This document shows, piece by piece, positions 11,180-21,955 of a stretch of 64,000 nucleotides of DNA. Source of the stretch: Hermatobates lingyangjiaoensis (taxonomy: Eukaryota; Arthropoda; Insecta; Hemiptera; Hermatobatidae); assembly GCA_026182355.1 (NCBI GenBank), contig JAPFBL010000522.1:124001-188000 (forward strand), in the 5' to 3' direction. The translations under genes were made by a program, and so were the position numbers. The notes under the pieces are model-generated. The model made no database searches and had not been told where the DNA came from. It was given only the letters and a program-made list of their open reading frames with translations. Position 1 is the stretch's first letter. The number at the start of each line of letters is the position of its first letter.

Positions 11180-11223
11180 TACCTGAAGATGACCCATTTT
11201 GTCTGAAGGGTCGAAAGCTTGTG
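11180..11223 (+). ncRNA. Hammerhead-like core, family P
   Basis: Box CTGAAGA, unpaired T, perfect 5-bp stem GACCC/GGGTC with a 13-base loop, GAA, palindrome AGCT, H17 T, then GTG. Stem I is only AC/GT. It lies 100 bp upstream of a PLE N-terminal coding scrap. Confidence 0.5.
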
Positions 11224-11281
11224 TTTTCATCTATAATTTAGTTATGGTTAGTCCTTAATATATGCTATCAGTTATTGGACT

Positions 11282-11455
11282 GTGTTATTGCCTGCAGTAT
11301 GTCAATTTATTATTTCCCTGGGAAATTTATTATCTTCATTGCCTTTGCAGCATAGAAAAGTGATTAGAAAAAAAGACCAATTCCTGAATAAGCTCTGCTT
11401 TTTGACAGTACATGCTTATATGAAGATCTGCTGCCAGTTTATACAAATATATTAT
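11282..11455 (+). pseudogene. Penelope-like element N-terminal coding remnant
   Basis: One frame reads ISLGNLLSSLPLQHRKVIRK, and after a frameshift a second reads DSTCLYEDLLPVYTNI before running into (TA)n at 11456. Three other loci end the same way (LLPNYT at 20775-20915; LLPIYTNI at 48895-49031 and 58681-58840). The match to the PLE N-terminal region is from memory of the family and needs a profile search. Confidence 0.5.
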
Positions 11456-11473
11456 ATATATATATATATATAT

Positions 11474-11565
11474 ATGATCAAACCACAATAAGAAATGGGA
11501 AAACAAGACTAAGATCTTTCAACCGTAACAAGCGGTCTTCGTCAGAGTCAAAAACCCAACTGATT
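11474..11565 (-). mobile_element. RZ family A copy, intact core
   Basis: The minus core is at 11507-11549: stem I GACT/AGTC (4 bp), box CTGACGA, unpaired A, stem II GACCG/CGGTT, GAA, palindrome AGATCT, H17 T. All hammerhead-type positions are kept. A TA tract precedes it. Confidence 0.7.
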
Positions 11566-11589
11566 TTTTTTTTTATCGATATATATATA

Positions 11590-12240
11590 GAAGGAGGCTG
11601 ATGTCCTCTGTCAATTCTTGGAATTCAGTGTACTCTGAGTCGCTATTCCCAGTAGTAAATTCAGGAGGATCAGTTCGATTAGAGGCATACCCGAAAGTCT
11701 TTAAAGTACTTCCTGTATCGTGGGGGACAGGATGGCCGTATGTTCTCTCAGTGAATGTCTTGCTGTTTTGGACACATGGTGGCTGTAATTCTTGACACCC
11801 AGGTTAAATTGACTCTTCTTTAGGGAGTCACTGTGTGAAAAGAAGTTATCTTCACGGGATATTAAGTCTATAGTAACTGAGGTTTCTTAGAGACTTTGAA
11901 CTCTTAACAGCGGGTAAGGATATGAGTTTTGGGGTATTTCTTAGAAAATGTTAATCATCTTGCAGAAGCTGTGCAAGGTCATCGGATACTCTGTGAGTAC
12001 AGGGTGCGTATGCTCATAAATTCTGGACTCATGGTGACTGTGATTACTGACCCATGATGGGTATACTCTACTTTAGGGATTCTCTGTGCGAGAAGCAGCT
12101 ACCTTCTCAGGAGATTATGTAACATAGTGACAAGAGGTAACTTGAGACCAGAAGAAGTGGACTTGTCTTGTGGGAGGCATTCTTGAACACTGATGTTCAT
12201 CTCGTTTGAGTCCTGGCCTCGATCTCAATTGACCAACAGA
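11590..12240 (+). repeat. Degenerate tandem repeat, about 250 bp
   Basis: Blocks recur at about 252-bp spacing: GGTGGCTGTAATTCTTGACA near 11779 and a diverged version near 12031, each followed by a CTTTAGGGA...TCTGTG-type block and a GAGAAG...TTATCTTC-type block. At least two and a half units are recognisable. No coding frame persists. Confidence 0.55.
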
Positions 12241-12691
12241 TCTGCTCATAGAGTAGCCTAGAAACTGTAGACTATTTATACTTGAAATTATTAAATAAAA
12301 AACATTGACAAGTTATTTTCCGCTGTAACTCAACATGAATGAACAACTTACAACTTAATTTGAGTTGACATTTTACTTTCTTTGTACTGCTATTTATACG
12401 GTATACTTAATAATTACCTGTTAATTATTTTAATTAATGTTATTAATTTGCATGACTGATCAGTGGTTACTAACACCTCTACCATATATCGGACTTTGAA
12501 GCATTATTGTATGGATTCCTTGTTCAAAAGTCAATGTGATTAATATCAACTCTTTAGATTTTACATTTTGAGGTTTTTTTTCCTTGTGTTTGATTAGTTA
12601 AATGAAAATTTGTTACATTTCTTATTGGTTTAAATAATAAAAGGGCTGCACATTCTGGTTCTCGAACAACACCATAGACTTTAGCCTAAAG

Positions 12692-13092
12692 CAGCGTTTT
12701 ACTGGGAGGCGACGTGGACTAGTCTAAAGGAGGGAGCAGCGAAAATTAGTCACAGTGAACAATTTTCCAAATTATTCCTAAAGTTCTTTATGTAAAAAAT
12801 TATTTTCTGCCTTGTTTGCAATGAAATCCAAATATCGAGCTCGTTTAATTGTAAAAAAAGAGCTACGAGTAGCTATATCGTCACAAACACCCAGATTTGA
12901 TAAACTTTGTGCTAATAGACAAGCACATATATCTCATTAAAAACAATGATAAAATATCGTTTTCTATTAGTTTGTATGAATAAATTTTATAAGAGTAAAA
13001 ATGTTTGTGGTTTTATGTAATCTTCAGGGGGGGCGGCAAATGATTAAATCTTTTTAAGGGAGGCATAGTAACATCAAGTTTGCAAACCACTG
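12692..13092. mobile_element. hAT-like MITE, decayed
   Basis: The left end is CAGCGTTTTACTGGGAGGCG. The right end, inverted, is CAGTGGTTTGCAAACTTGAT. The flanking 8-mers GCCTAAAG (12684-12691) and GCCTAAGT (13093-13100) fit a decayed 8-bp target duplication. The element is 401 bp and non-coding, with G-rich subterminal runs typical of this repeat group. Confidence 0.65.
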
Positions 13093-13159
13093 GCCTAAGT
13101 ATTTAGGTGGAATTTTTAATTTTGAAACTAAATCTTATACAATTTTTATTTAAATTGAA

Positions 13160-13905
13160 ACTGGTTACACCCAGTAAAATCTTCAATGAGTAACTAATTT
13201 TTGCAGGTATCCACTTGGCGATGCCTAGAGTGGTGATAGTTCTTACAATATTCAACTAATTCTCATGACTAGTACCATAGTAGAAATTTCAATAAATAAC
13301 TAATCCTCTTAGGTATCTATTTGGCTATGCCCGAAGCGATGCTTCTTGCAATAGTCACCTCCTGGTCATAACTGTTATAACAGTGAAATCTTCACTGAAT
13401 AACCAGTCATTACAGACACCCAGTTGGTGATACCCTAAACGATACGTCTTGCATTATACACCTAGTTGTCATAACTATTACCACAGTAGAAGTTGTAATG
13501 TATAAGCAGCGATGTCCAAAGATATATTTCTTACTGTGTTCATCTAGTAGTAGAGGTAGTAGGCAACCCTTTAGGTTGCAGTGGCTGTCCCCACAGGGGA
13601 ACACACATAGTTCAAACATTGGACCCTTTGTGATACCATACAATGGAGATTGATTCTACATTTGGAGTCCTAAATTTTGACTAACTGAAGTGTATTTAGA
13701 GTTGGGATCTTTAACGAGTACCTAATGTTGTACAAGTTCGGGACCGAAGGCTTAACGTCCTCTCCGAGGGACGACGTGCTCTATTGAACCCAGGTCCTAC
13801 CAGTTCAGAGGCGAGTACGTTAGCTACTGAGCTCCCCCCCCCCCCCCCCCCCCCCTACAGGTAAAATACTTCTTGCCGTGTTCATCTAATTACCATATCT
13901 GTTAA
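13160..13905. repeat. Degenerate ~103-bp tandem repeat split by a SINE
   Basis: Units start near 13170, 13277, 13381 and 13482 with variants of AGTGAAATCTTCACTGAATA, then a CCAGTTGGTGATACCC-type block, then a GTCATAACTATTAC-type block. The array resumes after the SINE at about 13858 (TTCTTGCCGTGTTCATCTA). The SINE therefore inserted after the array formed. Confidence 0.6.
13571..13855 (-). mobile_element. tRNA-derived SINE, full length, minus strand
   Basis: On the minus strand a G run (22 C on the plus strand, 13834-13855) leads into GAGCTCAGTAGCTAACGTAC (A-box region), then GGGTTCAAT (B-box region), a body with GAGGACGTTAAGCC and AGTCAAAATTTAGGACTCC, and a tail GCAACCTAAAGG. RNA polymerase III boxes and the tRNA-like head are clear. 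It sits inside a tandem repeat. Confidence 0.85.
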
Positions 13906-14030
13906 ATTCAAAAATATATAAATCAATTTTTGATTAATTAAACCACATGACCGCGAATACGACATCTTTACTGTACAGACGAACTTATATCTGACATGAA
14001 TTACTGACATTCCAAGTTACAGTAGCACGC

Positions 14031-14102
14031 AGTAGAAGGCCTCTGGTCTGGAACTGCTAGTTACGACGTGGACAATATAGTGCGCGGATATATTCGTTGG
14101 TC
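14031..14102 (+). repeat. Short dispersed repeat m, copy 1
   Basis: Contains AGTAGAAGGCCTCTGGTCTG and AACTGCTAGTTACGACGTG, then a 12-base stretch absent from copy 2 (45702-45767), then CGCGGATATATTCGTTGGTC. No class is recognised and the copy has no visible target duplication. Confidence 0.6.
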
Positions 14103-14109
14103 AATTAAT

Positions 14110-16260
14110 TAAGGTGTACAAGTGAGCACCTTAAACTAGTGAAAAATTAATATATTGAGTAAGATAAATAGAAATATGTTTTTTGAAAGATTAATACCAA
14201 AGATATATAATACAGGGATTTTCTTTGTAGAAGAACTTTATTTGTAACTGTTTATACCTTTTGTAAATTATTATGAATATTCAGTAAATATGTTGATATT
14301 TTATTTAAAAAAAAAAAAAATCTGGAGTGGCCTGCACTCAACTTTACTATAAATAAACAATATGAAACTCGTGGAAGTACGAGGGTTTAGTATGTAACAA
14401 CCAAACTTTAAAGGTTTGTTTCGTTCCAAACTTATTCAATCGATCCACTTATTCATAGTACATTCCCTTCAAAAATGTCTATGTACCCACATGAGAGTTG
14501 ATTTTTTTTTTTTCTCTTACTGCCTAGATTCTAATGAGAGACCAGGAATTCCCATGCTAATTTTGAGTTAATAACCGCGGATTTCAAAGGATTTAGTACC
14601 GCCTGACCGTTGGTTAAAATTATATCCTCAACTGTTTTTGGTATATTTGTAGAGTGCGCTTCCTGCAAAACATTATCCTGCCGAAAAGCATTTCGGCCTA
14701 AAACATCGTAGTTACTTCACCCAGAGCTTTAGCCGTGTTGTTGTTTGTCATGAAACATTAAAAAAAAATAAAAGTACTAATAAAAACCTAGTTTTGTTGT
14801 TAATTTTTGACATAATAAAATATATGTTTCATTTGGGTTTGATTTTTTTAGATTTAAAAACCAAATCCTCTTGCATACCATAATAACTCATTAAAATACC
14901 TTCATATTTTTCTTATTAAACATGAAAATCGCAATTTTGTTTGGTTCAATACAGATAATAAATCTATATGTCAAACTCATGATTTATAATTATAAACCAA
15001 TTCTCAAAGGCGTTAATGTTCTAAAATCAGCAAAAAAAAATTCGTGTTCCACCTCATGAGAACAGTTACCTCAGTCTTTTTAACTATGACAACAATTTTG
15101 TGCTGCTAACAGAAGTAATTGAACTGACAAAGATCATATTTAAACCATAATATCAGTCTTGCCTGAAGGTTTGGTCGGTAAATAGAGTTTATCAAAGTCA
15201 TTGCTTCATTTAGATTACAAACATGTTCCTGGATAGATATTAAAGAGCAGATAATTTGAGCACGGCTGATATCTTTTGAAACCCTATCTGCCATCTTTCT
15301 CTCAGTTCAAAGCTATTCGTTTTCAATATTTAAAATATGTATTTTTCGAATTGACTATCCAGATTTTTTTTTACATTAAATTAAGTTTTCTTAGAATATA
15401 AGTTGTACAGAAAGGAAGTTTGATCTTTTATTCTCACCATATATCATTCTTTCTGATAAATTTCAACTCTTAGTGATTGATTTTGCAAAGAAAAAAGATA
15501 AAATTATTCAATGAATTCTAATATTCCTATAGTAATATTGCAACATATCCGACAACAATTTCAGTTTCTCAACAATAGCAAAGTCATAAATTCCCTGAAA
15601 AATCTCAAAATATATTTTCTAGAAGGTTTTATCTATTATTTAATGCATAAACTTTATTAAGTATACACGAAGGTTATACACATGGAGGCTTAAAATAAAA
15701 GTTCCTTTATTATGGGAAAACGATAATTCTGTAAATTTATCTTATTTGTTTATATTTTTACTGCCTACATCACGATAGGTTACAGTGCAGTTATTCTTTA
15801 TCCTGATTGATTTTAATATAAATATAAAAAAAATTATTGTATTAAAGTGTTAACCAACTGTTATTATTTAGGTTACCAATTAATAAGAAAATGACGAGGT
15901 CATATAGTTTGTAATTGAAGGGAATGATGGTGTTTTATATGTTGAGTAAAGTGCAAATTCACGTAATTGCCGACCACTTAAGAATCATGACTGTCTTTAT
16001 TGAGTCTGGGCACTATGCTCACATCGCATCTTTCTCTTAAAGGCAACTTATCATTTCTGGTATTCTAAATTATACAAGTCAATGTTTACATTCTGAAGAT
16101 CAAATCTTTATTTATAAAGTAGTCTAAATGAAATAATAATGTAACTGTTGGTCCATAAAAGGAAATAAACAAAGTATTTTATTTGTTGTACTCAGAATTT
16201 GGTACCAGTGAATTCTCCAGTTTTAGTTCTAGCTATATAAAGGTATCATTGTTGACCAAA
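14110..16260. other. AT-rich stretch, one possible RZ relic
   Basis: Mostly featureless AT-rich DNA with A and T runs. At about 14671-14712 (plus), CCTGCCGAAAAGCATTTCGG and AAACATCG resemble a decayed family Q core. No coding frame above 62 codons is present. Confidence 0.35.
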
Positions 16261-16268
16261 ACAATTTG

Positions 16269-16440
16269 TTTTTTTTTTTTTTTTTTTTTTTTTTTGGTTC
16301 AATGTACATGAAACAAGAAAGAAGCACTGTTTTCATGTACTTCTTTCTTGTTTCTAGCCGTAACAAGAAAGAATACGGCTAGAATTCTTTCTAGCCGTAA
16401 AATATCTTCCATATCCGTATCTAGCCGTAAAATATCTTCC
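16269..16440. repeat. Poly-T and a small nested inverted repeat
   Basis: A run of about 27 T is followed by inverted copies of CATGAAACAAGAAAGAAG and by repeats of TAGCCGTAAAATATCTTCC (twice, near 16394 and 16423). It looks like a retroposed tail followed by a local duplication. Confidence 0.5.
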
Positions 16441-16740
16441 AGTTTCAATACTCTCTCACTCTATGTCTCTCTTTGCCCCATATAACATATACTTGCCCGT
16501 CTCCGCATCCAGATATACACTGTTTCCTGGCACCAGATCTAGACATGCACTGTTTCCTAGTTTAACAAGGGCACTGGGTACGGAGACAGTTGGAGACCGC
16601 CTTTCTTTCCCTCTCTTATCTCTTCTGAAGACGTTTCAAAATGAAAATTAGAGACTGTAAGTGTGTTTTTAATTTCTCTATGTTTCTTCATCTACATTGA
16701 ACTTTATTTCTCTGTTTTGGATCGTATTTTCATTTAAATA
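16441..16740 (+). mobile_element. RZ family B copy with a longer leader
   Basis: The core is at 16619-16654. Stem I TCTC/GAGA-like pairing, AATT and A are kept, but stem II has decayed (ACGTTTCAAAATG). A leader of about 170 bp and the tail TCTGTTTTGGATCGTATTTT are present, so this copy shows more of the element than most. Confidence 0.65.
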
Positions 16741-16956
16741 GTATATACATATAAATAATAATATTACATATATCACTCTATAAATAATATTTTCAATATG
16801 TAGGAAGTTAGATTTAAAAAATTCTAAAAACAGGTTTTTGGCAAAAAAAAATGATTTTCCCATTATGCATAATTGATCCCAAATAATAGGGCACATCTAC
16901 ATTATGAGGTCATTTTTTGAGTAAAATATCAATTTTATGCATCAAAGATTCTGGAC

Positions 16957-17403
16957 CAGTGTTTCCCAAACTTTTTCGACTGACCGCCCCCTTGGGTCCA
17001 TAAACCTATAACTCAACACCCTTGAATAATAATCAGAGTCCTAGACTAAATAACCAAATGAGTGACATTTTAATAATTAAATTAAAATAATTACTAATTA
17101 AATATTTATTTAGAATCCAATAGATGTATTGTTTCATAGCATATTTATGCAAAAGAATACACAATAAAAGAAACTTAGGTGAGAATATACTTTTAACATA
17201 AAAATGAATTATCAAAACAAATAATTTTAAGAAACTGTTTCCTAAAAGTATACATGTTGTGTTTTCACTAAAATTTAGAAATTATATTGCATGAACATTT
17301 TCAATTTATGAAAATAGAATCCCCGCTCCTTTTTGGATTACTGCCCCCCGATATCAAAGCACCGCCCCTAGGGGGGCGGTACCGCCCACTTTGGGAAACA
17401 CTG
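16957..17403. mobile_element. hAT-like MITE
   Basis: The terminal repeats are CAGTGTTTCCCAAACTTTTT and, inverted from the right end, CAGTGTTTCCCAAAGTGGGC. The 8-bp target duplications are TTCTGGAC (16949-16956) and TTCTAGAC (17404-17411), one mismatch. The element is 447 bp, with G/C runs just inside both ends and no transposase. Confidence 0.9.
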
Positions 17404-17411
17404 TTCTAGAC

Positions 17412-18672
17412 CGTAGTGTGGTAACAAACAATGCTACCACACTCACCCACCCACACACACAGACATCATCGAAAAAACTTTATAAAACGACTTTTAGGAC
17501 CTCAATCAAACATATAATTCCGTCAAAATCTCGAGATCGAATTTTTTCACGATCACTATACTTTACTTATAGTAAAGTAAGAAAATTAATATAGATCAAC
17601 TCCAGATTAAATTGAATAGAATGCACGAGATTTAACAGAAGTCATTAAAGCTTAAATCGATAACTGTTATGTTAACTGTTAACAAAGAAATCCTGCAAAG
17701 GCTTGTGAAAATCCCTCAACTTCCTAGAGGGTGAGAGAAAAAAAAATCAATAACTGGAACTGATTAGGTTATTGTAAAGGGGACTCAATCAACCCTTTCT
17801 GAGAAACATCTGTCATTTTAAATATCATTGTTTTTTTTTTCTTCTGGTGTTTAAGCGAATCATTTACCACGATTATTAATGCCGGTTTATCAGTGGGAAT
17901 CCTTTTCATTTTTGTTTGATACATAGAGAGAAACTTTAATCTCTATGTATATCCTATGGTACGTCTTTGGCCTGACGTCAACAGTTAGGCAGACTATTCT
18001 TCTTTTTTTTTTGTTAATTATAAAGTTTATGTATTAATAATAGTGTTTATTTAAATTAAATGTGTTGTGTGCTACAGTAAATGAAATTGGGATAGCCTAA
18101 CCCTTCTAGAAAAGTTTTAGTGAGGTTATGTATACGGTTAGTCTTGACATGCTGTCAACCAATTAGCCTACCCCCACCAATAGGTTACCACTTACCAGTG
18201 TTACCAATTTCCGAACTTTTCTGTTTCCGGACCTGTATATGTCTCTGTTAGTACTGAAATTTGAGAATAGAGTTTATGATAAAAAAAAAGAACAGATATG
18301 GATGATGCTTTGACTACTTCCTGCAATAAACCTTGGGAATGAAGAACAATTTTCGGCCAAAATCGGCTTGAACTCAGAAGTTATTAATTTAGACAAAATA
18401 CTTGATGAATAAATTAGTATTTTAAAAATTTTTCATTATGAATTCTATTTTTTTTTAATAACATGAATTGACCTTTATTTTTAATGAAAAAATATATTAT
18501 TGTTTCATTAAATAATGGCTTACCATGTACTTAATGGTAAAATCTTGTCATTTTTGGTATGAAAAAAATCCACAAGAAACGTATCTATAGAAATGTTTTA
18601 TAGAGCAAACTGTTTCTTAACCTTAATTTCTTTTCACTTGTAAAACATGGGATTTTACGTTCCTTTCAGTTA
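17412..18672. other. AT-rich stretch, nothing recognised
   Basis: No supported gene or repeat apart from short A/T runs and a small C/A-rich patch (17441-17465). Confidence 0.45.
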
Positions 18673-18694
18673 CTCTAGAGAAGGGGTGGGGAAC

Positions 18695-19245
18695 CTTTCT
18701 TGGAGTAAAGGCCATTTTAGCATCGTACAAAGCATGTACGATAGCATGTACAAAGCATTTTAGCATACCTTGCTTGGAGTAAAGGCCATTTTAGCATCGT
18801 ACAAAGCATGTACGATAGCATGTACAAAGCATTTAAGCATACCTTGCTTGGAGTAAAGGTCATTTTAGCATCGTACAAAGCATGTACGATAGCATGTACA
18901 AAGTATTTTAGCATAGCTTGCTTGGATTAAAGACCATTTTAGTATCGTACAAAGCATGTACGATAGCATGTACAAAGCATTTTAGCATAACTTGCTTGGA
19001 GTAAAGACCATTTTAGTATCGTACAAAGCATGTACGATAGCATGTACAAAGCATTTTAGCATACCTTGCTTGGAGTAAAGGCCATTTTAGCATCGTACAA
19101 AGCATGTACGATAGCATATACAAAGCATTTAAGCATTCCTTGTTTGGAGTAAAGGCCATTTTAGCATCGTACAAAGCATGTACGATAGCATGTACAAAGC
19201 ATTTAAGCATACCTTGCTTGGAGTAAAGGCCATTTTAGCACCGTC
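18695..19245. repeat. 74-bp tandem repeat inside the hAT element
   Basis: About seven units at 74-bp spacing share CATCGTACAAAGCATGTACG and TTGCTTGGAGTAAAGGCCAT. The unit begins with the hAT subterminal sequence (TTGGAGTAAAGGCCATTTTAG at 18701), so the array probably grew from the transposon's own end. The unit contains the palindrome-like pair GTACAAAGCATGTAC. Confidence 0.95.
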
Positions 19246-19331
19246 CATTTCCTTCAAAAGGCCACCTATGAATGGATAAGCAAATTGTTATATAATAGTT
19301 ATATTGTAAAATCCTTGAATTCATCATTATA

Positions 19332-19448
19332 TTACTCGATCAGTGCATCTAAAACTGTTTCGCATCTTTCAAAAGATTCAGCAGTGTCCTCACCTTCGTT
19401 TATCATCTTTGTTAACTCAGGAAAATCATTTTGTAAAATCTTAGACAT
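19332..19448 (-). pseudogene. Short coding relic in the hAT element
   Basis: A 38-codon frame starts MSKILQNDFPELTKMINEGE and ends at a stop, with normal amino-acid composition and an upstream in-frame-like peptide (KFWHLGLKTIIKHYLK) after a shift. It is probably a transposase or captured-gene fragment. I do not recognise the family. Confidence 0.35.
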
Positions 19449-19729
19449 TTTCAAGTAATGTTTGATAATGGTCTTCAATCCTAAATGCCAGAATTTTGTT
19501 TGTCTTTTATTACCATAATTGTAATTCTTTATATTTTAAAACATTTTTCTCAACAAACTGCAGAAGGCCGCATTTCATGATTTAAAAGGCTGCAGGTTCT
19601 CCACGCCTGCTCTAGAGAAAGTTCTGACTGTAGACGTAATCTTAGGAAGACCGGTATGTGTTTGATACATGTTTCAGTTTGATAAAGTCTCCACACAAAA
19701 AAAAAAGTTTTTTTTTTTTTAATCAAACT

Positions 19730-19768
19730 ACGCGTTTTGAACACGTTGTGTTCATCGTTAGCTAAACA
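19730..19768 (-). ncRNA. Decayed RZ family X core
   Basis: On the minus strand, GAACACAACGTGTTC forms the family X hairpin, followed by AAAACGCGT. The box has decayed to CGAT and the GAA lost its G. Poly-A/T runs lie beside it. Confidence 0.4.
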
Positions 19769-19930
19769 TCCAATGAAAGTAGTGGAGGACCTACAACTGT
19801 TCAACGGTCACTCAATGCGAGTGACCTCTAATCACCTCAATGAGAGTCATGAGTGATTTCATTATTACTATTGAATTGTTGTTTTATTGGTGCATGTAGA
19901 GTTGCTGTAAGGATTGGGTGAAACTGTTGA

Positions 19931-20110
19931 TTGTGTTGCGACGGCAGGGTGTTGCCTCAAGCAGGGAAGCAGAGTGGGTGTGAACAGAAGTTAATGATGG
20001 TGCCGAGTGCAGTGAGAGAGTCGTGTGATGCAAGGCCGCCGGTGGAGTTCAGCAATACTGGGGCAGGTTCCCAAGAAGGGGAAAACAAAAAAAACAAAAC
20101 AAGCAGCTGG
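19931..20110 (+). other. Possible exon with a strong splice donor
   Basis: A GC-richer island ends in CAGCTGG followed by GTAAGTTGAC (20111), a near-consensus 5' splice site. A 62-codon frame beginning MCCDGRVLPQAGKQSG crosses it without a recognisable domain. An untranslated or short coding exon is possible; no partner exon is identifiable. Confidence 0.25.
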
Positions 20111-20399
20111 GTAAGTTGACAAACCTTGCCTGTACGCAATGACCCTGTGCCGACACTTTGCCCGACCTCTGCAACCCTTTATGGGAATCCCATCAATTTG
20201 CCCACCAAGCCAAATCTTATAAAAAGACCGCTATGTCTTCTCAACGCGTTATTCTCATATTATTTTGACTTAGAAAAAATCTGATATATATTTCCTAAAG
20301 CGAGTTGTTAACAATTTCTACTTCAAAAGATTCAAAGGACCTTCTTAATGTCATTTTTAAAAGTGAAAAGATAACATTTCAGACTTTTTATATATATAT

Positions 20400-20530
20400 A
20401 GGTGTGTTCTCTAATCGGGGTTCTAAATAATTCGGGGCTTTTAAAATCTTAAAAAACGGTTGGCTAACGAGATTTGATTTTCTTATCCTGGAAAATTGAC
20501 CTGAACCCAACATTAAGAAGAATAAATCAA
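20400..20530. mobile_element. RZ family R foldback, core deleted
   Basis: The left arm GGTGTGTTCTCTAATCGGGG and the facing right arm CCTGGAAAATTGACC remain. Between them only ACGGTTGGC of the core survives. Confidence 0.5.
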
Positions 20531-20634
20531 GACACACTTTTAACTTTATATCATTAAAAAAAACTGGAATACATAAATAACGGCTAAAAACAGATTTAAT
20601 ATTACCATTGTGAAATCTGAAATATTTTTTTTTT

Positions 20635-20678
<44 letters not shown>

Positions 20679-20681
<3 letters not shown>

Positions 20682-20860
20682 TAAATTTCTTGCCAATTTC
20701 TCTATGAACGATTTTTCGATTTAGCTTCTCTAGTTTTCTGATCTCACACTTCCATTCATTTGGTACAAAAAAAAACCAAATGAATGGAAGTGTGAGATCA
20801 GAAAACTAGAGAAGCTAAATCGAAAAATCGTCCATAGAGAAATCGGCAAGAAATTTAATT
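20679..20860. repeat. Near-perfect inverted repeat between TA tracts
   Basis: Arms of about 86 bp (20679-20764 and 20775-20860) are almost exact complements, separated by about 10 bases including a run of A. Each arm encodes the same PLE-like peptide, so two truncated element copies face each other. TA tracts of 40 bp or more border both sides. Confidence 0.95.
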
Positions 20861-20915
20861 ACGTATATATTAATGAAGGTCTGCTACCTAATTACACCAA
20901 AATATATATATATAT
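20775..20915 (+). pseudogene. PLE N-terminal coding remnant (right arm)
   Basis: An open frame reads NEWKCEIRKLEKLNRKIV, then FNYVYINEGLLPNYT, and runs into (TA)n. The pattern L..L..K......FN......LLPxYT is shared with 11282-11455 and 48895-49031. No stop is seen before the TA tract. Confidence 0.5.
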
Positions 20916-20935
20916 ATATATATAATATATATATA

Positions 20936-20962
20936 TCAGTTCACAAACTATATATATATAGT

Positions 20963-21016
<54 letters not shown>

Positions 21017-21035
21017 TATATATATATATATTATA
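20936..21035. repeat. Compound (TA)n tract
   Basis: About 100 bp of TA repeats with short interruptions. It separates two RZ-type loci, like the other long tracts at 7950, 20639, 23978, 27400, 48835, 51512, 58834, 60070, 63036 and 63390. Confidence 0.9.
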
Positions 21036-21036
21036 C

Positions 21037-21165
21037 AGTTCAAAATTGAAGATAGGTGGCACACAAAGTAAAGAAATACACTTACTACGAACTCAAATTT
21101 TCGGGCAATCCGTCTTCAGGAGAAAAGGGAAAGAGAGACCAAGCAGATTGTAGACGCAACGGCTA
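21037..21165 (-). mobile_element. RZ family E copy
   Basis: The minus core is at 21092-21124: CTC/GAG, CTGAAGA, C, a hairpin from GGATTGCCC (GG with CC), GAA, AATT, T. The leader includes GTTGCGTCTACAATCTGCTT and the tail carries the TAGTAAGTG motif. Confidence 0.6.
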
Positions 21166-21204
<39 letters not shown>

Positions 21205-21207
<3 letters not shown>

Positions 21208-21450
21208 GGTGTGTTATCTAATCGAGATTCGGTCAAATTTTCTAGGTTCAAAACACAAACTCTCATTGCCGACGTTTCGGCTTTATTTTAAAAAAAAATT
21301 ATAGCAGACGTAAGAATTTTTTTACTAAGAAAATGAAATTTACATTATTTAAAGGAACAACAATCTTAACCGGACAAACCTTCCGACTGTCTAGTACTAC
21401 AATATTGTAAATGTTTACAAATATAGACGAAACAAATATAGTCGGCTTAA
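21205..21450 (-). mobile_element. RZ family R copy with a long body
   Basis: GGTGTGTTATCTAATCGAG, ATTCGGTCAAATTTTCTAGG, then TTGCCGACGTTTCGGC and a decayed stem II. The upstream body (ATTATTTAAAGGAACAACAA) is shared with 52850-52990. The core shows GAAACGTC and GGCA but no clear CTGANGA. Confidence 0.6.
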
Positions 21451-21670
21451 AGGTGTTGAATTATTGAAGCTAGACCAAACCTCGATAAAAAGAAAAAATA
21501 GTGTTAAATATATGTGGTCGAGATGAGGAAAACATTCGTATTATTGAAATATACATTTTTATTTTAAAATGGATTTTTAACAAAATTGAAAGAGTCGAGA
21601 TTTGTTAGATCATTGAAAGCAGGAAGGTGTAATACTTCATGTTGACGAAACAATAAAGTTAAGTACGTCG

Positions 21671-21748
21671 AGCATCGATGTCCTAATGTGCTGTGATCGA
21701 ACTGCACTACAACCATCATATCGCGTTAACCACTGAGCTAATCTGGAC
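21671..21748 (-). mobile_element. SINE head, tRNA-like
   Basis: On the minus strand, TTAGCTCAGTGGTTAACGCG (A box) and CAGTTCGATCAC (B box) occur 33 bases apart, as in a tRNA. It ends against another SINE at 21750. Confidence 0.55.
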
Positions 21749-21749
21749 C

Positions 21750-21955
21750 CTCTAAATTTTATATAACTCATGTGTATTTATAGTAGGGACCTTTAACGAG
21801 TACCTGTCATAGTATAGGCTCGGGGCCGACGGCTTGACATCCTCTCTGAGGGACGACGTGTTCAGATTTATTTACTTAATGAATTTTGGGTATTGAACCT
21901 CCGATCTACCAGTCCAAAAGTGAACGCGATCCACTGAGTCAACCTGGCCTCCTCA
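21750..21955 (-). mobile_element. tRNA-derived SINE, 3' truncated
   Basis: The head GACTCAGTGGATCGCGTTCA, the B box GGTTCAATAC and the body CGTCCCTCAGAGAGGATG are on the minus strand. The usual tail after TTTAGAGGGTCC is missing and another tRNA-like head follows. Confidence 0.75.

Larger units (their letters stand above)
18681..19609. mobile_element. hAT element carrying a tandem array
   Basis: The left end is AAGGGGTGGGGAACCTTTC. The right end, inverted, is CAGGCGTGGAGAACCTGCAG. Perfect 8-bp target duplications CTCTAGAG lie at 18673-18680 and 19610-19617. The 929-bp element has a 74-bp tandem array in its left half and a short coding relic in its right half. Confidence 0.9.

Noticed and set aside
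14673..14712. Full RZ core at CCTGCCGAAAAGC
   Set aside because: Box and GAA are both altered; mentioned only as a possible relic of family Q.
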